The notes: generated from the letters alone by a model not told the origin. A stretch of 64,000 nucleotides of DNA from Pseudomonadota bacterium (GCA_023391815.1 JAEWAF010000026.1:40508-104507), one strand, 5' to 3'. Counted from the stretch's first letter, positions 14,459 to 23,611 are shown. Translations and numbers: made by a program.

Positions 14459-15016
14459 ATGAAAACTGTAGAACTGCGGACTGCCGACGGGCGATGCATT
14501 GCCCGGCAGGTACAGATGGCCTGCTCGTTTCGCTCACGATGCATCGGTCTGTTACGTCGTCGAGAAATCCTGGAGCACGAAGGCTGGTTGTTCATCCCGG
14601 GTGGCAGCGTTCACACGCTCGGCATGCGATTCAACATCGATGTCGTGTTCCTGAATCGGCAAATGCGAGTGCTGGGGCTGGCGGAGAACGTCGCACCCTG
14701 GCGGATCGTGATCGCACCGAGTGGCACGACGCGTGTGTTGGAGCTGGCAGCCGGCAAGATCGCGACCACGCGACTCATCGCCGGCACTTACTTGATCGTC
14801 GATCGATCCGCCGACGATCCAAGCGAGCGAGCGACGATCAAGCTGCCGCGTCCGAACCACACGCCGTGCGAGCGCAGGCCCATTCAATTCTCGTTGCGGT
14901 TGCCATTGGACCGGCGCTGCGCGAGCGCCGGCCCGAAACCTCTCAGAAGCCCGCAGCCTTATCGGCCCGCACCCGACGCTCGCGTAACGATGAAGCCGAA
15001 CGTTGAAAATGGATGA
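14459..15016 (+). CDS. DUF192 protein with an unusual C-terminal tail
   Basis: A 185-residue protein. Residues about 1-122 match the DUF192 domain: FRSRCIGLLRRREI, HTLGMRFNIDVVFL, VLGLAENVAPWR and VLELAAGK. DUF192 is a small beta-barrel found in exported or cytoplasmic proteins, often beside Tad pilus genes; its function is unknown. There is no signal peptide here. The last 60 or so residues are Pro/Arg/Ser-rich and lack conserved features, and the final 74 bases run antisense into the end of the peptidase gene. This suggests that the original stop was lost and the tail is accidental. Confidence 0.75.
   Translation: MKTVELRTADGRCIARQVQMACSFRSRCIGLLRRREILEHEGWLFIPGGSVHTLGMRFNIDVVFLNRQMRVLGLAENVAPWRIVIAPSGTTRVLELAAGKIATTRLIAGTYLIVDRSADDPSERATIKLPRPNHTPCERRPIQFSLRLPLDRRCASAGPKPLRSPQPYRPAPDARVTMKPNVENG
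14911..14931. terminator. GC-rich hairpin at the convergent end of the Tad locus
   Basis: A perfect 8-base stem CCGGCGCT / AGCGCCGG with loop GCGCG, lying 12 bases beyond the stop of the minus-strand peptidase gene and inside the C-terminal tail of the DUF192 gene. There is no U-tract on either strand, so it is at best a weak or factor-assisted transcription end for the two convergent units. Confidence 0.35.
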
Positions 15017-16946
15017 CTTCGGTTTTGCCCGCGCCGTCGCCCAGGATTCGGCGCAACGTCGCGCGTACCGTCGCCGCGTCGTCGTCGAAATCGCCGTGAT
15101 GGAGCGCAGTCGACGCGTCGATGGAGTTGAGCGGCTTGTTGTTCGGCGAGATCACCAGGCTGGCGTCGTCGCCTTTGAACAAGGTCATCAGCTCCGCATC
15201 CTTGCGCAAGTATTTCTCCATGCCGAGGATCGGCACGCCGTCCCGAAACAGTGGAATGCGTGGCTTGTCCTCGAACGCATGCGAAACCAGATACAGCAGC
15301 GACTTGTGATAGATGTTGGCGCAGTTGTCATCCTGCTCGGACTTATCCGACAGCGCGAACAACGCGAACCGCTTGATGCGCTTCTTCTTGATCGCCGGCA
15401 GGTAGTGTTGCTTGAACAGCTCGACCGTGCAGGCCGGTGCCCAAAGCGTGCACGACTCGATATCGATGCCCGCTTCACCCAGTGCCGTGACCAAAGGCGC
15501 ATGGAAGATGCTGCCGGCACTGTGACCGACCAGATGAATCTTCGGCGCCTGCTGGGCCGGTAGCTTCTCCATCAGCCGCTTGAGATGACCGACCACCGCA
15601 CGCGCGCCGCCCTTGCCGTTCTGACTCGCTGCGAGCGCGTTCTCTTTCATCTCGTCCCACGCGGCCTTGCCCGAGAGCACGCGGGCCAGCGGTTCAAGCG
15701 CGTCATCGAGCCGATCGAGCATGAAATCCTTGGCGGCGTCGAGCGCACCTTCCGGCCGGCGACGACTGAACGCGTCGTCGAGCACGTTCTTGATCGTGGT
15801 CCAGTAGTCGCTGTGCCAGATAAAGGTGAACGGATAGATGCCGGACGAAAGCATCGTCGGCCGATAGTCCGCCAGTCGCTGAACCGCGGAGTTCTCACTG
15901 ACCAAGCCGAAATGTGCGTACAGCAGGATGTGTTTGTAGCCGACGCTGCCGATGGCCTTGGGCAATTCGCTCTTGAACACCTGCGCGACTTCTTCGGCGG
16001 AGGTGCCGTAATTGCCGCCGGCTTTGAACTCGCCGTTGTTGCCAAGGCTGATGATGTGGGGTCGTAGATCGGGGTACGAGTAAGCCGCCGATTGACCCGC
16101 CGATGCGGAATGCGCCACCGCCGTGGAGCTGCTCTTCTTCAGCTCGATCGGTGCACCGAGACGCGCGACCCACACGTCCGTCGCGTTCTGCAACCAATCG
16201 TCATAACTGATGCAGGCGAAGCCTTCGTGGCCCCACTCCTCGCCCCAGGAGTTTTGAATCCAAAAACCGCGTTTGTCGTAGCCAACGATGGCGAAGGCGT
16301 GGGCACCGAGCTGAGTTTCGGAATACTCGATCAAGCCGTCGTCGCCCGGTTCGCTCCAGCCTTGATGCACGTTCGAAGTGGCGAACAATACGCCGACCTC
16401 GGCGATCGCGGAGTGCATGGCGACCAGATCTTTGTGATTCACCCGGTAGTAGGCACCGAGCGGACGGCGCAGCGCGTCGGTGGTGCGCGCGTCGTTCAAT
16501 CCGGTCAATAACTGTCCCTTGTTGCTCTTACTGGCCTTCGACGGCCAGAGCGCTTCGGAGCACACGCCGTGCTTGTGCCAGCCTTTCATCGCGCCCCGCG
16601 CGCTCGAGCCCGAATAACCTTCGCCGGGCCATTCATCGTAGCGCTTGGCGAGCTCGTACAGCATGCGCGGGCTGACCGGATTGCAGTCGCTCACCACCTT
16701 GCGCGTGGTCAGCAGGTAATTCACGACGGTGGCGAGGCCGTAGCCGGTGCACGCGCCTTCGGAGCCTTGATTGAGGATGGGAACGCGGTATTCCCGATAG
16801 CGTTGCAGCTCGCGTTCGGTGGGCACTTCGATCAACGTCGGAACATACATCTTGTCCCGGAAATCGAGCGTGTCGCGTCGGACGTCGAACGTTCTGGTTT
16901 TCGCGCGCTTGCTGCCAGCCGCTGCGCGTGCCGTGCGCTTCGCCAT
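14943..16946 (-). CDS. Papain-like (C1) peptidase fused to an alpha/beta hydrolase
   Basis: A 667-residue protein without a signal peptide; the N-terminus is basic (MAKRTARAAAGSKRAKTR). Residues 54-260 form a C1 papain-type peptidase with the oxyanion Gln60 and catalytic Cys66 in ILNQGSEGACTGY, His216 in GAHAFAIVGYD and Asn232 in IQNSWGEEWG. Residues about 295-600 form a second enzyme of alpha/beta-hydrolase type with nucleophile elbow GHSAGS (Ser476). Both catalytic sets look intact. The combination is uncommon; it could process and then deacylate a substrate, or be an effector-like protein, but no partner gene is adjacent. It converges with the Tad locus and is read in the same direction as the helicase gene upstream (33 bases from it). 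Confidence 0.75.
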   Translation of the reverse strand: MAKRTARAAAGSKRAKTRTFDVRRDTLDFRDKMYVPTLIEVPTERELQRYREYRVPILNQGSEGACTGYGLATVVNYLLTTRKVVSDCNPVSPRMLYELAKRYDEWPGEGYSGSSARGAMKGWHKHGVCSEALWPSKASKSNKGQLLTGLNDARTTDALRRPLGAYYRVNHKDLVAMHSAIAEVGVLFATSNVHQGWSEPGDDGLIEYSETQLGAHAFAIVGYDKRGFWIQNSWGEEWGHEGFACISYDDWLQNATDVWVARLGAPIELKKSSSTAVAHSASAGQSAAYSYPDLRPHIISLGNNGEFKAGGNYGTSAEEVAQVFKSELPKAIGSVGYKHILLYAHFGLVSENSAVQRLADYRPTMLSSGIYPFTFIWHSDYWTTIKNVLDDAFSRRRPEGALDAAKDFMLDRLDDALEPLARVLSGKAAWDEMKENALAASQNGKGGARAVVGHLKRLMEKLPAQQAPKIHLVGHSAGSIFHAPLVTALGEAGIDIESCTLWAPACTVELFKQHYLPAIKKKRIKRFALFALSDKSEQDDNCANIYHKSLLYLVSHAFEDKPRIPLFRDGVPILGMEKYLRKDAELMTLFKGDDASLVISPNNKPLNSIDASTALHHGDFDDDAATVRATLRRILGDGAGKTEVIHFQRSASSLRERRVRADKAAGF

Positions 16947-16979
16947 AGAGGACCCTGAGCGTTGTTATGGAAAGAAGAG

Positions 16980-19091
16980 TCAGTCCCACATTGCGCGTAG
17001 CGCGGCGGCTGCGTCAATTCGTACTTTGGTCTCAGCGCCTTTGTTAGCAGGCGTCTGCGGCGTCGAGGGCCACGCGCGTTGTTCGAAACATTGCATGAGC
17101 TGATCGGTCAAGAAGCGGCTGCGCGCGCCATAAACATGCGCGTCGCCGGTGCGGCTCTGCTGAGTGATGTAGTACCTCAGCGGCGCGACCAGGTGCAGAT
17201 CGTGCTTGGCGCGCGTCATGGCGACATACAACAGGCGCCGCTCTTCTTCGATCAGGTCGGGCCGGCCGGTCGCATGTTCGTTGGGGAAGTTGCCGTCGGC
17301 CACGTTCAATACATACACCGAGTCCCACTCCTGGCCTTTCGCCGAGTGAATCGTCGAGAGGATCAGATAATCCTCGTCGCGCGCCGGATCGCCAGCGAGA
17401 TCGCTCGTCACCTGCGGCGGATCGAGTGTCAGCTCGGTAATGAACTGTTCGCGCGACGCGTACTGACCCGCCAGTCGTTCCAACTGCTCGATATCGCCCA
17501 TGCGCACGCGCGCCGCGTCGTAGATGCGTTCGAGCTGCGGTTCGTACCATTTGCGAAGGCGGCTCAGCTGGCCGATCCATTCGCGCGCCCGGGATAGATC
17601 GTTGACCAGCTCCACCAGACCGGTCCAGTCCTGCTCGGCCGCCGAAGGCATGCGATAAGAGGTCAGCGTCGGCCATGCATAGCCGCTGGCTTCAAACACC
17701 TTCAAACATCGGTCCGCGACGGCAGGCCCGACACCGGTCAACAATTGCAGCACTCGGAAACCGGCGATTCGATTGCGTGGGTTATCAGCCCATCGCAGCA
17801 GCGCCAACACATCCTTGACGTGCGCGGCTTCGAGGAATTTCAAGCCGCCGTACTTGGTGTAAGGAATGTTACGCCGGATCAGCTCCAGCTCGAGCATGTC
17901 GCCGTGATGGGAGTTACGCATCAACACCGCTTGCCGGCGCAGCGCGACCCCTTGCTCGCGCGCGGCCAGGATCTGTTCGACGATGTACAGCGCCTGAGCC
18001 TTGTCGTCCTGAACCGAGACATAAAAAGGACGGCGCGATGAGTCGCGTCCCGAGCGCAATTCTTTCTGATATTGCCGCGGGCTGTCGCCCATCAACCTGT
18101 TCGCGGCATCGAGGATCGGTTGCACGGAGCGATAGTTGTGCTCCAGCTTGACGATCTCCGCGGCGGGCGTGAAGCGCGCCGGAAATTCGAGAATGTTCTC
18201 GACCGTCGCGGCTCGAAACGAATAAATCGCTTGCGCGTCGTCGCCGACCACGCAGACACCAGCCCCATTCGGCTTCATGGCCATCACGATTTCGGCCTGC
18301 AACGTGTTGGTGTCCTGATATTCGTCGATCAGCACATGCGAGAAGCGCGCGCCAATGGTTTGCGCGAGCTCCGGCTCCTGCACGAGCAAATGCCAGTAGA
18401 GCAGCAGGTCGTCGTAGTCGAGCAGCTGCTGTGAATGCTTGAGCTCCACATAGCGGCGAAACAGCCTGGTGAGATCGTCCGCCCACTCGGCGCACCAGGG
18501 AAACGCGTCCTGCAGCGTTTTCGCGAGCGGGGCGCGGCTGTTCACCTTGTGTGAGTAGATTGCAAGACAAGTGTCCTTGCGCGGAAAGCGCTTCTCTTTC
18601 TTGGAAAAGCCGAGCTCCTGGCGGACCACATCGATCAGGTCGGCGGCGTCGCCCCGATCCATCACCGAGAACGACGGCTCGAGCCCGACGACGTGGGCAT
18701 ACTCGCGGATCAATCGATTGCCGATGGAGTGGAAGGTGCCCGACCAGAGCAGCCGGGCGGCGTTGATGTGAATCGAGCCGGCGCGTGGCGAGTTGCGCAA
18801 GGCTTCGGTGGCGATCCGTTCCGCCCGCCGGAGCATTTCCTGGGCCGCGCGACGAGTGAACGTCAACAGTAGAATGCGCTCGGGCGCCACGCCTTCGAGC
18901 AACAAGTGCGCGACTCGATGGGCGAGCGTGTTGGTTTTGCCCGTGCCGGCCCCGGCGATGATCAACAACGGCCCGGCGCCGAAGCCCTCGGCCGAGCGCG
19001 TGCCAAAGAGAGCCGCCCGCCGTTGAGCGGCGTTCAGGGTTTCTCCAAAGGCGGGCGTGGAAGCGGGGGCGGTGCTGGCTGCGATACTCAT
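16980..19091 (-). CDS. UvrD/Rep-family (SF1A) DNA helicase
   Basis: A 703-residue superfamily 1 helicase with LNAAQRRA (Q motif), Walker A AGAGTGKT near residue 46-53, motif Ia LTFTRRAA, motif II DEYQDTN, motif III GDDAQAIYSFRAA, motif IV LEHNYRS, motif V TIHSAKGQEWDSV and motif VI VAMTRAKHDL. The length fits UvrD/PcrA/Rep. It unwinds DNA 3'-5' in repair or replication restart. A LexA-box sequence lies 22-37 bases before the start codon, which fits the SOS control of uvrD. Whether this is the cell's main UvrD or a paralogue cannot be decided from one locus. Confidence 0.9.
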   Translation of the reverse strand: MSIAASTAPASTPAFGETLNAAQRRAALFGTRSAEGFGAGPLLIIAGAGTGKTNTLAHRVAHLLLEGVAPERILLLTFTRRAAQEMLRRAERIATEALRNSPRAGSIHINAARLLWSGTFHSIGNRLIREYAHVVGLEPSFSVMDRGDAADLIDVVRQELGFSKKEKRFPRKDTCLAIYSHKVNSRAPLAKTLQDAFPWCAEWADDLTRLFRRYVELKHSQQLLDYDDLLLYWHLLVQEPELAQTIGARFSHVLIDEYQDTNTLQAEIVMAMKPNGAGVCVVGDDAQAIYSFRAATVENILEFPARFTPAAEIVKLEHNYRSVQPILDAANRLMGDSPRQYQKELRSGRDSSRRPFYVSVQDDKAQALYIVEQILAAREQGVALRRQAVLMRNSHHGDMLELELIRRNIPYTKYGGLKFLEAAHVKDVLALLRWADNPRNRIAGFRVLQLLTGVGPAVADRCLKVFEASGYAWPTLTSYRMPSAAEQDWTGLVELVNDLSRAREWIGQLSRLRKWYEPQLERIYDAARVRMGDIEQLERLAGQYASREQFITELTLDPPQVTSDLAGDPARDEDYLILSTIHSAKGQEWDSVYVLNVADGNFPNEHATGRPDLIEEERRLLYVAMTRAKHDLHLVAPLRYYITQQSRTGDAHVYGARSRFLTDQLMQCFEQRAWPSTPQTPANKGAETKVRIDAAAALRAMWD

Positions 19092-19112
19092 CGCGGCTAT
19101 AATGGCTTAAAA

Positions 19113-19128
19113 CTGTATATAACGACAG
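19113..19128. promoter_or_regulatory. Putative LexA (SOS) box
   Basis: CTGTATATAACGACAG: CTG, ten bases, CAG, with an AT-rich left half as in the gammaproteobacterial consensus. It sits in the 62-base region between the helicase gene (start 19091, minus) and the PhoD-like gene (start 19154, plus), 22 bases from the helicase start codon, so a bound LexA would cover the helicase promoter and could also affect the divergent gene. TATAAT at 19098-19103 lies beside it. Confidence 0.6.
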
Positions 19129-19153
19129 AGCTGACTGATCGCCGAAACGTCGC

Positions 19154-20557
19154 ATGCTCTACTTGTTGCCACATCTGGTCACACAGCGCAGCGCTCGCCT
19201 GTGGTTGTGCGTACGAGGCGTGGATAGATCGGAGCTCGGCTCAGTCTCCTTGCGAGTAAATGGCATCGACGTGCCCGTGCCGATGCGAGGCTGGCAAAGT
19301 TTCCCGCCAAAGCCTTCGCCTGTCTGGCAACCGACGGGCGCCATGCCGCTGCACTATCAGCTGATCGATAAGGACGCACTGAAACCGGACCGCCTGTATG
19401 AAGCCAGCGCGAGTCTTAATGACAGCGAGCCCGTGCAAGCGCGGTTCCAGACCTTGCCGGAGCAGCTCGGCGATGAGACCAAGCCGTTGCGGGTGTTGCT
19501 GTCGTCCTGTTACTTCACGGGCAACAAACGTTCGCGTCTCGCCTCGTCATTGTTCTCGCAGCTCGATCGTCATGGGCTGCGTCCGCAATTGCGGATCTGG
19601 GCGGGCGATCAAGTGTATCTGGACGCGCCCTGGTACGAATTCGCGATCAGATCTCACAGCGCGGCCGAGTTGGAGGAGCTGCATTTCGCGACGTATGCGC
19701 GTACCTGGTTTGACGATCGGGGATTGAGCACGTTCCTTACGCAAGGCGCGAACGTGTTCTGTACCGACGATCACGAGCTATGGAACAACGCCCCTCATCC
19801 CAGCGCGACCGCTCGCGACACCACCGATCCGACCAAGCGCAAGGCTTGGCAAGCAATGGCTCGTGCGCTCGGACAAACGTTTCAAGGCGACACCGCTACC
19901 GGCCAGCGATTTCGCGTGCCGCCGCTGGATTTTCTGGTGCTCGATACGCGAGTGAATCGCGGCGAATGCTGCGAACGTTTGTTCTCGGACGTGCAGTGGC
20001 GGCAACTTCGCGCCTGGGCGGCGGAGCCGCAGGGATTGGGCGTGCTGGTCATGGGTCAGCCGATTTTCGAAAGCGCATCGACCCGCAGGGGCAACTTCAG
20101 CGACTACCGACTCGCGGACTACGAGCGCGACTACGTCGAATTGATGGAGCTGCTGGGACGTTCGGCTCGCAGCACGATTGTGCTCACCGGCGATGTGCAT
20201 TTCAGCCGCGTCACTTGGTCTTCGTTCGCCGCGGGTGGAGCCGCGGGCATCGAACGGCGAGTCACTGAATTGATCAGCTCGCCGTTATCCCTGGTGGCCG
20301 GCGGGCGATGGCTCTCTTTGTTTGGCGATTGGACCGCGGCACCGACAAAAGCGAGTCTGCCGCCCCGGCATTCATTCAGTGGTACGACCCTGCATACGGA
20401 CGAATCGCTGCGGTCCTCCGCCGAAGGCACGATGTTGCTGGAGCTTTATCGACGCGGCCAACGAGTGTTCTGCACCGTCTCGCACTGGCGGCTGAGCGAT
20501 CTCGATGCCAGCCGCCCGTTCTTTCGTCAGGAATATTTCTTGGGGAGCAGCTCATGA
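19154..20557 (+). CDS. PhoD-like metallophosphatase
   Basis: A 467-residue protein related to alkaline phosphatase D. The N-terminal beta domain carries LYLLPHLVTQRSARLWL, then the metal-site blocks LLSSCYF, IWAGDQVYLD, FCTDDHELWNN, LVLDTRVNRG, MGQPIF and VLTGDVHFSR, in the usual order. There is no signal peptide, unlike secreted PhoD, so it should act in the cytoplasm; cytosolic members of this family are less well known. Its stop overlaps the start of the next gene by four bases, so the two work together. Confidence 0.8.
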   Translation: MLYLLPHLVTQRSARLWLCVRGVDRSELGSVSLRVNGIDVPVPMRGWQSFPPKPSPVWQPTGAMPLHYQLIDKDALKPDRLYEASASLNDSEPVQARFQTLPEQLGDETKPLRVLLSSCYFTGNKRSRLASSLFSQLDRHGLRPQLRIWAGDQVYLDAPWYEFAIRSHSAAELEELHFATYARTWFDDRGLSTFLTQGANVFCTDDHELWNNAPHPSATARDTTDPTKRKAWQAMARALGQTFQGDTATGQRFRVPPLDFLVLDTRVNRGECCERLFSDVQWRQLRAWAAEPQGLGVLVMGQPIFESASTRRGNFSDYRLADYERDYVELMELLGRSARSTIVLTGDVHFSRVTWSSFAAGGAAGIERRVTELISSPLSLVAGGRWLSLFGDWTAAPTKASLPPRHSFSGTTLHTDESLRSSAEGTMLLELYRRGQRVFCTVSHWRLSDLDASRPFFRQEYFLGSSS

Positions 20558-21441
20558 ATCTTTCCGGACTGCGTCGTTCCGACGTTGCCAGCGGCAATCC
20601 TCTGTTGACGGAGACGCCCTCGGACGCGGCTCCGCAAGGCCAAACGGCGAACTTCGCCTGGCTGGCTTCGACGGGATATCGCGATGGCGTGGTGCTGCTC
20701 GGTGGCACTTCCATCGTCGACTTTCGGATGCGGGTCGCGCAGTCGGAGTTGCGTCAGGACTTGTTGCCGAGCTTCTGGTCGACGTGCGGTCTGCTGATCG
20801 ACGGCGAGGTGTTGATGACGGCGCGGGTCGATGCGATCAGCAACAGCAGCGCGCGGGTGGAGCGGAATGGTCTGGAGGCCGTGAAGCTCGACGCCGAATC
20901 CCGCTACGGCGATTCGATGTTCTATCCAAACATCGCGATCCTGCAGTTTACCGATGCTCATGCCGCTATAAGGGAGCACGTCGCGCGCATCGGGCAGGAG
21001 AGAAACATCGTCGACTTGCTGGCGCAGATCGTGGCGTGGTTGGGTTACTGCTGGGCAGTGGGTGATCGCGGCAATCCGCTGATGCACGGGCATGGCATTC
21101 CATCCGCGACCCTGCTCGAGCGGGCGCATGGCCTGGCCGGCATCGATTTGAGTCCGGGGTTGCCGTCAGCGTCGAGTTGTCCCGAGGCGATCTGGCAGGC
21201 GGCGCGCTGGTGGTATGAGGCGTATGACCGTCCGGAGCCCGCGTCGAAATCGTTCACTCCACGCGGCGCTTATCTCATTCGTCAGCCTGCCGCCGCGGCA
21301 CTCGGCATTCGTGACGATCTACAAGGCGACCAGATCGTTCGTACGACGCGCGGAGACGATCTGTTCGAAGGACTGCGTCGTCGTGAGTCGCAGCCGCGCC
21401 CGACGGGTAACCGAGGGGCGCGGGCCAAGAAGAAGCGCTGA
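20554..21441 (+). CDS. Conserved hypothetical protein coupled to the PhoD-like phosphatase
   Basis: A 295-residue protein starting at ATG 20554 in an ATGA overlap with the phosphatase gene, with GGGGAG upstream. The frame is open further left inside the phosphatase gene, but those codons are a shadow. It has no signal peptide or membrane helix. The N-terminal part (YRDGVVLLGGTSIVDFRMRV) and a middle part (SMFYPNIAILQF) look like a compact alpha/beta domain, and the last 30 residues are a basic tail (RRRESQPRPTGNRGARAKKKR ends the protein). No family is recognised; the context suggests a partner or substrate adaptor of the phosphatase. Confidence 0.6.
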   Translation: MNLSGLRRSDVASGNPLLTETPSDAAPQGQTANFAWLASTGYRDGVVLLGGTSIVDFRMRVAQSELRQDLLPSFWSTCGLLIDGEVLMTARVDAISNSSARVERNGLEAVKLDAESRYGDSMFYPNIAILQFTDAHAAIREHVARIGQERNIVDLLAQIVAWLGYCWAVGDRGNPLMHGHGIPSATLLERAHGLAGIDLSPGLPSASSCPEAIWQAARWWYEAYDRPEPASKSFTPRGAYLIRQPAAAALGIRDDLQGDQIVRTTRGDDLFEGLRRRESQPRPTGNRGARAKKKR

Positions 21442-21444
21442 CTG

Positions 21445-23481
21445 TTATGTCTGCGGCGGATTCAAATATTTGCCGTGCCAGTCCAGATACCGCTGCATCC
21501 GATCTTTCAGATAGCTCGGTTTCCGGATCCCGTGGTGCTCACCGGGGTAGATCACCAACTGCGTCGGCACGCCGAGGCTGCGGAGCGCTTGATACATCTG
21601 CTCCGAATTGAGCAAAGGCACGTTGAAGTCCTGCTCGCCGCACAGGAACAGCGTCGGCGTCTTGATGCGATCGGCGTGCAAGAAGGCGTACGAGTTGTGC
21701 AGGTAGGTTTCGAGATCCTTCCACGGCAAGCCCAGCTCCATCTCGTATTCGCGGACGTACATGTCCGTGCCATAACCCGCCAGCACATTCGAGATCGACG
21801 CGCCGCTGGTCGCCGATTTGAAGCGCGTGTCCTTGGCGATCACGACGTTGGTGAGAATGCCGCCGTAGCTCCAGCCCCCGACGCCCAATCGATTTGGATC
21901 GGCAATGCCTTGCTGGACGACATGATCCACGGCGGCGAGCACGTCTTCCGAATCCTTACCGCCCCAATCTTTGTAGATCGCCGTCGTGAATGCCTCGCCT
22001 CGACCCGAGCTGCCGCGAGGATTGGCAGACACGATTACATAGCCTTGCGAGGCAAAGATCTGCCACGGCAAGGTGAAGGAGTTCGCGTACTGTGCGACGG
22101 GACCACCGTGAATCCACAGCAAGGTTGGATAACGCTTGCCGGCAACATAGCCCGGGGGTTTGACCACGAACCCGCTGATCCGGGTGCCATCCTTCGACGG
22201 AAACGAAATCTCTTCGGTGGTGGCGAGCTTCACGCCCGCCAGCCACTCGTCATTGTGATGTGACAACGCGCGCGGCTGCTTGCCATCCAATGCATACACC
22301 GCATCGGGCGAGTCGACGGTACTGTCGAGCACGGCGATACGGCCCTTGCCATCCACGGAGTACGCAGTGGTTTCGCGCCGCCCGTCGAGCAGTCGATCGA
22401 CCTTGCCGCTGGCGACCGCGATACGTGCCAGCACCTGGTTGCGATCGTCTTCCAGCAGGAAATAAATCGACTTGCCGTCGCCGGACCAGCGCGGCTCGAT
22501 GACATTGCGGTCCAGTGATTTGGAGATGAGGCGCGAAGTTCCGCCGCTTGCAGCGACCACCGCGAGGTTATGAACGGAGTAATAAATCAGCTTGGGATCG
22601 CCCGCGGTCACGAACGCGAGCTCGCGCCCGTCGGGTCGCCAGCTCGGGGCGCTCATCCACGACGAATCGCCTGCGTCGCCTTGAAACTTGGTGACCAGGG
22701 TCGGCGACGCTCCGGCCCGAGGCTCGATGGTGTACAAGCCGAACTCGTTGTTTCGATCCGGGTCCTCGTTCCGATTGCTATAGAAGGCGATGCGGCTGCC
22801 GTCGGGCGACCAGCTCGGCATGCTTTCGTCGAAGCGCCCCGGCGTAAGGTTGTCGGCCTTGAGCGTGGCCATGTCGAATACATACAAATGGTGCCGCTGA
22901 GCACCGAGATAGCCGGTCACGTCTTCCTTGAAGTAAAAGCGATCGATGACGATGGGCGGCGGGGTCTTGTCCTTGTCGGCTTGGCTCAGTTTGCGCGGAT
23001 CTTCGTCACTGACGATCAGGGCCAGCTTCTTGCCGTCGGGCGACCAGCGGAAATCCACCACGTCGCCATTGAAGCCGGTCAGCGGTTTGGCCTCGCCGCC
23101 TTGTCGGTCCAGCAACCACACCTGCTCCGGCGGATCGTCTTCGCCGCGGGCCGTCAGAAAGCCCAGATATTTGCCGTCCGGACTCCAGCGCGGCGTGTGC
23201 TCGCTGTCGTCGGAGTTGGTGAGCTGGATACTTTGCTTGCCGTCCCAGCTCGACATCCAGATATGACTTTTGGCCTTGTCCTTGACCGGATCGGCAGAAC
23301 GGACCACATAAGCCACCCACTGGCCATCGGGTGAGAGCTGTGGATCGCTGACCTCGCGCACGGCGTTTATATCTTCGGCCGTCAAGGCGCGCCGCTCCGC
23401 CGCCATCGCCAGCGGCGGAACGAACTGGCAAGTGACCAGGCCAAGAAGCAAGACACGCAACGTGGCGTTCAACATCGGCAC
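21445..23481 (-). CDS. Secreted S9 prolyl-oligopeptidase-family peptidase
   Basis: A 678-residue exported peptidase with a signal peptide (about residues 1-28, ending in LAMAAE). An N-terminal beta-propeller of WSPDG/SPDGQW-type repeats (residues 48-400) precedes an alpha/beta hydrolase domain with Ser538 in GGWSYGG, Asp618 in CGEQDFNVP and His650 in YPGEHHGI. It resembles dipeptidyl aminopeptidase/acylaminoacyl-peptidase enzymes that trim small peptides in the periplasm. The start may be Met1 or Met3. It is divergent from the small membrane protein gene. Confidence 0.9.
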   Translation of the reverse strand: MPMLNATLRVLLLGLVTCQFVPPLAMAAERRALTAEDINAVREVSDPQLSPDGQWVAYVVRSADPVKDKAKSHIWMSSWDGKQSIQLTNSDDSEHTPRWSPDGKYLGFLTARGEDDPPEQVWLLDRQGGEAKPLTGFNGDVVDFRWSPDGKKLALIVSDEDPRKLSQADKDKTPPPIVIDRFYFKEDVTGYLGAQRHHLYVFDMATLKADNLTPGRFDESMPSWSPDGSRIAFYSNRNEDPDRNNEFGLYTIEPRAGASPTLVTKFQGDAGDSSWMSAPSWRPDGRELAFVTAGDPKLIYYSVHNLAVVAASGGTSRLISKSLDRNVIEPRWSGDGKSIYFLLEDDRNQVLARIAVASGKVDRLLDGRRETTAYSVDGKGRIAVLDSTVDSPDAVYALDGKQPRALSHHNDEWLAGVKLATTEEISFPSKDGTRISGFVVKPPGYVAGKRYPTLLWIHGGPVAQYANSFTLPWQIFASQGYVIVSANPRGSSGRGEAFTTAIYKDWGGKDSEDVLAAVDHVVQQGIADPNRLGVGGWSYGGILTNVVIAKDTRFKSATSGASISNVLAGYGTDMYVREYEMELGLPWKDLETYLHNSYAFLHADRIKTPTLFLCGEQDFNVPLLNSEQMYQALRSLGVPTQLVIYPGEHHGIRKPSYLKDRMQRYLDWHGKYLNPPQT

Positions 23482-23611
23482 GACGCTCCCGAAGAAAGAG
23501 GACAGCGAGAGTGTCGTACGCCCATTCCTGCGTCAATTCAGCAATCGGAACCAAGCCAATTTCCGGGCGTTTCCACACGGCAGCCGTTCATCCGGCGCAA
23601 GAGGCGAGACC

